Shown piece by piece: positions 5,458 to 6,329 of a stretch of DNA of 6,329 bases. The translations under genes were made by a program, and so were the position numbers. The notes beneath the pieces were generated by a model. That model saw only the letters and a program-made list of their open reading frames with translations, made no database searches and had not been told where the DNA came from. This DNA is from JBBKWG01 sp037968835. Its GTDB lineage: Bacteria > Pseudomonadota > Alphaproteobacteria > Rhodobacterales > Rhodobacteraceae. Numbering within the stretch: position 1 is the stretch's first letter; every line of letters begins with the position of its first letter. Where the stretch lies: the NCBI GenBank assembly GCA_037968835.1, contig JBBKWG010000058.1:1-6329 (forward strand). Direction: 5' to 3'.

Positions 5458-5877
5458 CTATCCGTCTATGCCCCCAAGCGCACAAATCAGCTTCCACTCG
5501 TTCTCGGTCACGGGCTGAACCGAAAGTCGAGAATTCTTCACCAGCACCATCTCTGAAAGCGATACATCGGACTTAATCTGTTCAAGAGTAACGGAGTTTG
5601 CGAACGGCTTTACAGCTTTGATGTCGACGCATTCCCAGCGATCATCGTCTGTGGAACTGTCGGGATGGGCGGTCACTTTCACCTCAACGACGCCGACAAT
5701 CGCTTTGTCTGATTGTGAGTGGTAAAAGAATCCACGGTCGCCGACCTGCATTTCGCGCATATGGTTTCGCGCCTGATAGTTGCGCACGCCATCCCATTCC
5801 TCGCCAGCCTCGCCTTTGGCGACCTGATCATCCCAGCTCCACGTTGAGGGTTCGGATTTGAACAGCCAGTAGCGCAT
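5458..5877 (-). CDS. EVE domain-containing protein (Thy28-like, PUA-like fold)
   Basis: A 139-residue protein that is essentially one EVE domain. Hallmarks are YWLFKSEPSTWSWDD at the N-terminus (residues 3-17), EEWDGVRNYQARNHMREM (26-43) and VGDRGFFYHSQSDKAIVGVVE (45-65). EVE domains have a PUA-like fold and are thought to bind modified bases in DNA or RNA; the ligand and role of this stand-alone bacterial form are unknown. I chose ATG at 5877 because AAGGA lies six bases upstream and homologues begin M.YWLFKSEP. An ATG at 5883 in the same frame overlaps the gpsA stop as ATGA but abuts the Shine-Dalgarno. The gene directly follows gpsA and is probably translated from the same transcript. Confidence 0.9.
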   Translation of the reverse strand: MRYWLFKSEPSTWSWDDQVAKGEAGEEWDGVRNYQARNHMREMQVGDRGFFYHSQSDKAIVGVVEVKVTAHPDSSTDDDRWECVDIKAVKPFANSVTLEQIKSDVSLSEMVLVKNSRLSVQPVTENEWKLICALGGIDG

Positions 5878-5879
5878 TT

Positions 5880-6329
5880 TCATTCCTTTCGGACGGGACG
5901 AGAAAGCAGTGTCAGGATGGCGTCGGCAATGTCGATACGGCCGTCGGCAACCGCGGCTACAGCGCGAGTAATCGGCATGTCGAGATCGCGCAACTGCGCT
6001 TCGCGGGCAACTGCGGACGCGGTGGCAATACCCTCGACGGTGATCGCAGGATCCAGCTTCTCGCCGCGACCAAGCGTCTGGCCCGCCATGAAATTTCGCG
6101 ACTTCTCGGACGTGCAGGTCAGGACCATATCACCTAGCCCCGACAGACCCTGAAGGGTCTCGGATCGCGCGCCCATTTCGCCAGCATATCGGACGATCTC
6201 GGCAAAACCGCGCGCAATAACGGACGCGCGGGCACTGTCGCCAAGTCCCGCCCCGATAGCGATTCCCGATGCTATGGCGATGACGTTCTTCAACGCGCCA
6301 CCAAGTTCGGCACCTGTCACATCGGCTGT
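5880..6329 (-). CDS. gpsA: NAD(P)-dependent glycerol-3-phosphate dehydrogenase, C-terminal part (5' end outside window)
   Basis: The visible 149 residues are the C-terminal substrate-binding domain of GpsA; the frame is open to the right edge, so the Rossmann NAD(P) domain lies outside. The enzyme reduces dihydroxyacetone phosphate to sn-glycerol 3-phosphate for phospholipid synthesis in the cytoplasm. The first visible residues, TADVTGAELGGALKN, contain the catalytic lysine (visible Lys14, equivalent to E. coli Lys192). GLGDSARASVIARGFAEI follows; the family more often has GDNARA, so Ser replaces Asn here. ETLQGLSGLGDMVLTCTSEKSRN and the late TVEGIATA are further family hallmarks. A GTG at 6318-6320 lies inside the conserved helix and is not the real start. 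The stop codon sits within the EVE gene's translation-initiation region. Confidence 0.95.
   Translation of the reverse strand, partial: TADVTGAELGGALKNVIAIASGIAIGAGLGDSARASVIARGFAEIVRYAGEMGARSETLQGLSGLGDMVLTCTSEKSRNFMAGQTLGRGEKLDPAITVEGIATASAVAREAQLRDLDMPITRAVAAVADGRIDIADAILTLLSRPVRKE

Overview
The window looks like chromosomal DNA from an alphaproteobacterium, most likely Rhodobacterales (Rhodobacter/Roseobacter group). The strongest evidence is a 184-residue RegA/PrrA-type redox response regulator directly downstream of a SenC/PrrC (Sco-family) gene. A 463-residue S-adenosylhomocysteine hydrolase gene lies nearby, in the same neighbourhood as in Rhodobacter. All assignments come from reading motifs and from memory of the families; no search was run. 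I see no transposases, tRNA or rRNA genes, CRISPR arrays or phage genes.

Left part (1-1049, + strand): the 3' part of senC, then regA. Together they form the redox-signalling half of the RegB/RegA (PrrBA) system; the kinase gene would lie outside the window. Middle left (1042-2620, - strand): a probable two-gene operon reading toward regA. It holds an HD-domain, YfbR-like nucleotidase followed by a long, E. coli-type cytidine deaminase. These could carry out consecutive steps, dCMP to deoxycytidine to deoxyuridine. The cdd and regA stop codons overlap tail to tail by 8 bases.

Centre (2621-2943): a 323-base divergent intergenic region with no convincing gene. It holds three inverted repeats that may be operators or RNA hairpins. 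To its right (+ strand) come a small exported protein of unknown function, ahcY, and an extensin-like, M15-fold secreted protein, closely spaced and possibly co-transcribed. The 62-base gap before ahcY carries four copies of the hexamer GACCCG/CGGGTC, arranged so that alternative hairpins can form. One of these hairpins contains the ahcY ribosome binding site, so this is a candidate translational switch and the most interesting signal in the window.

Right end (5458-6329, - strand): an EVE-domain protein gene immediately downstream of a 5'-truncated gpsA, convergent with the extensin-like gene. Most genes here are ordinary housekeeping or regulatory genes. The points worth following up are the ahcY leader, the nucleotidase-deaminase pair, and the interruption of the regA-to-ahcY neighbourhood.
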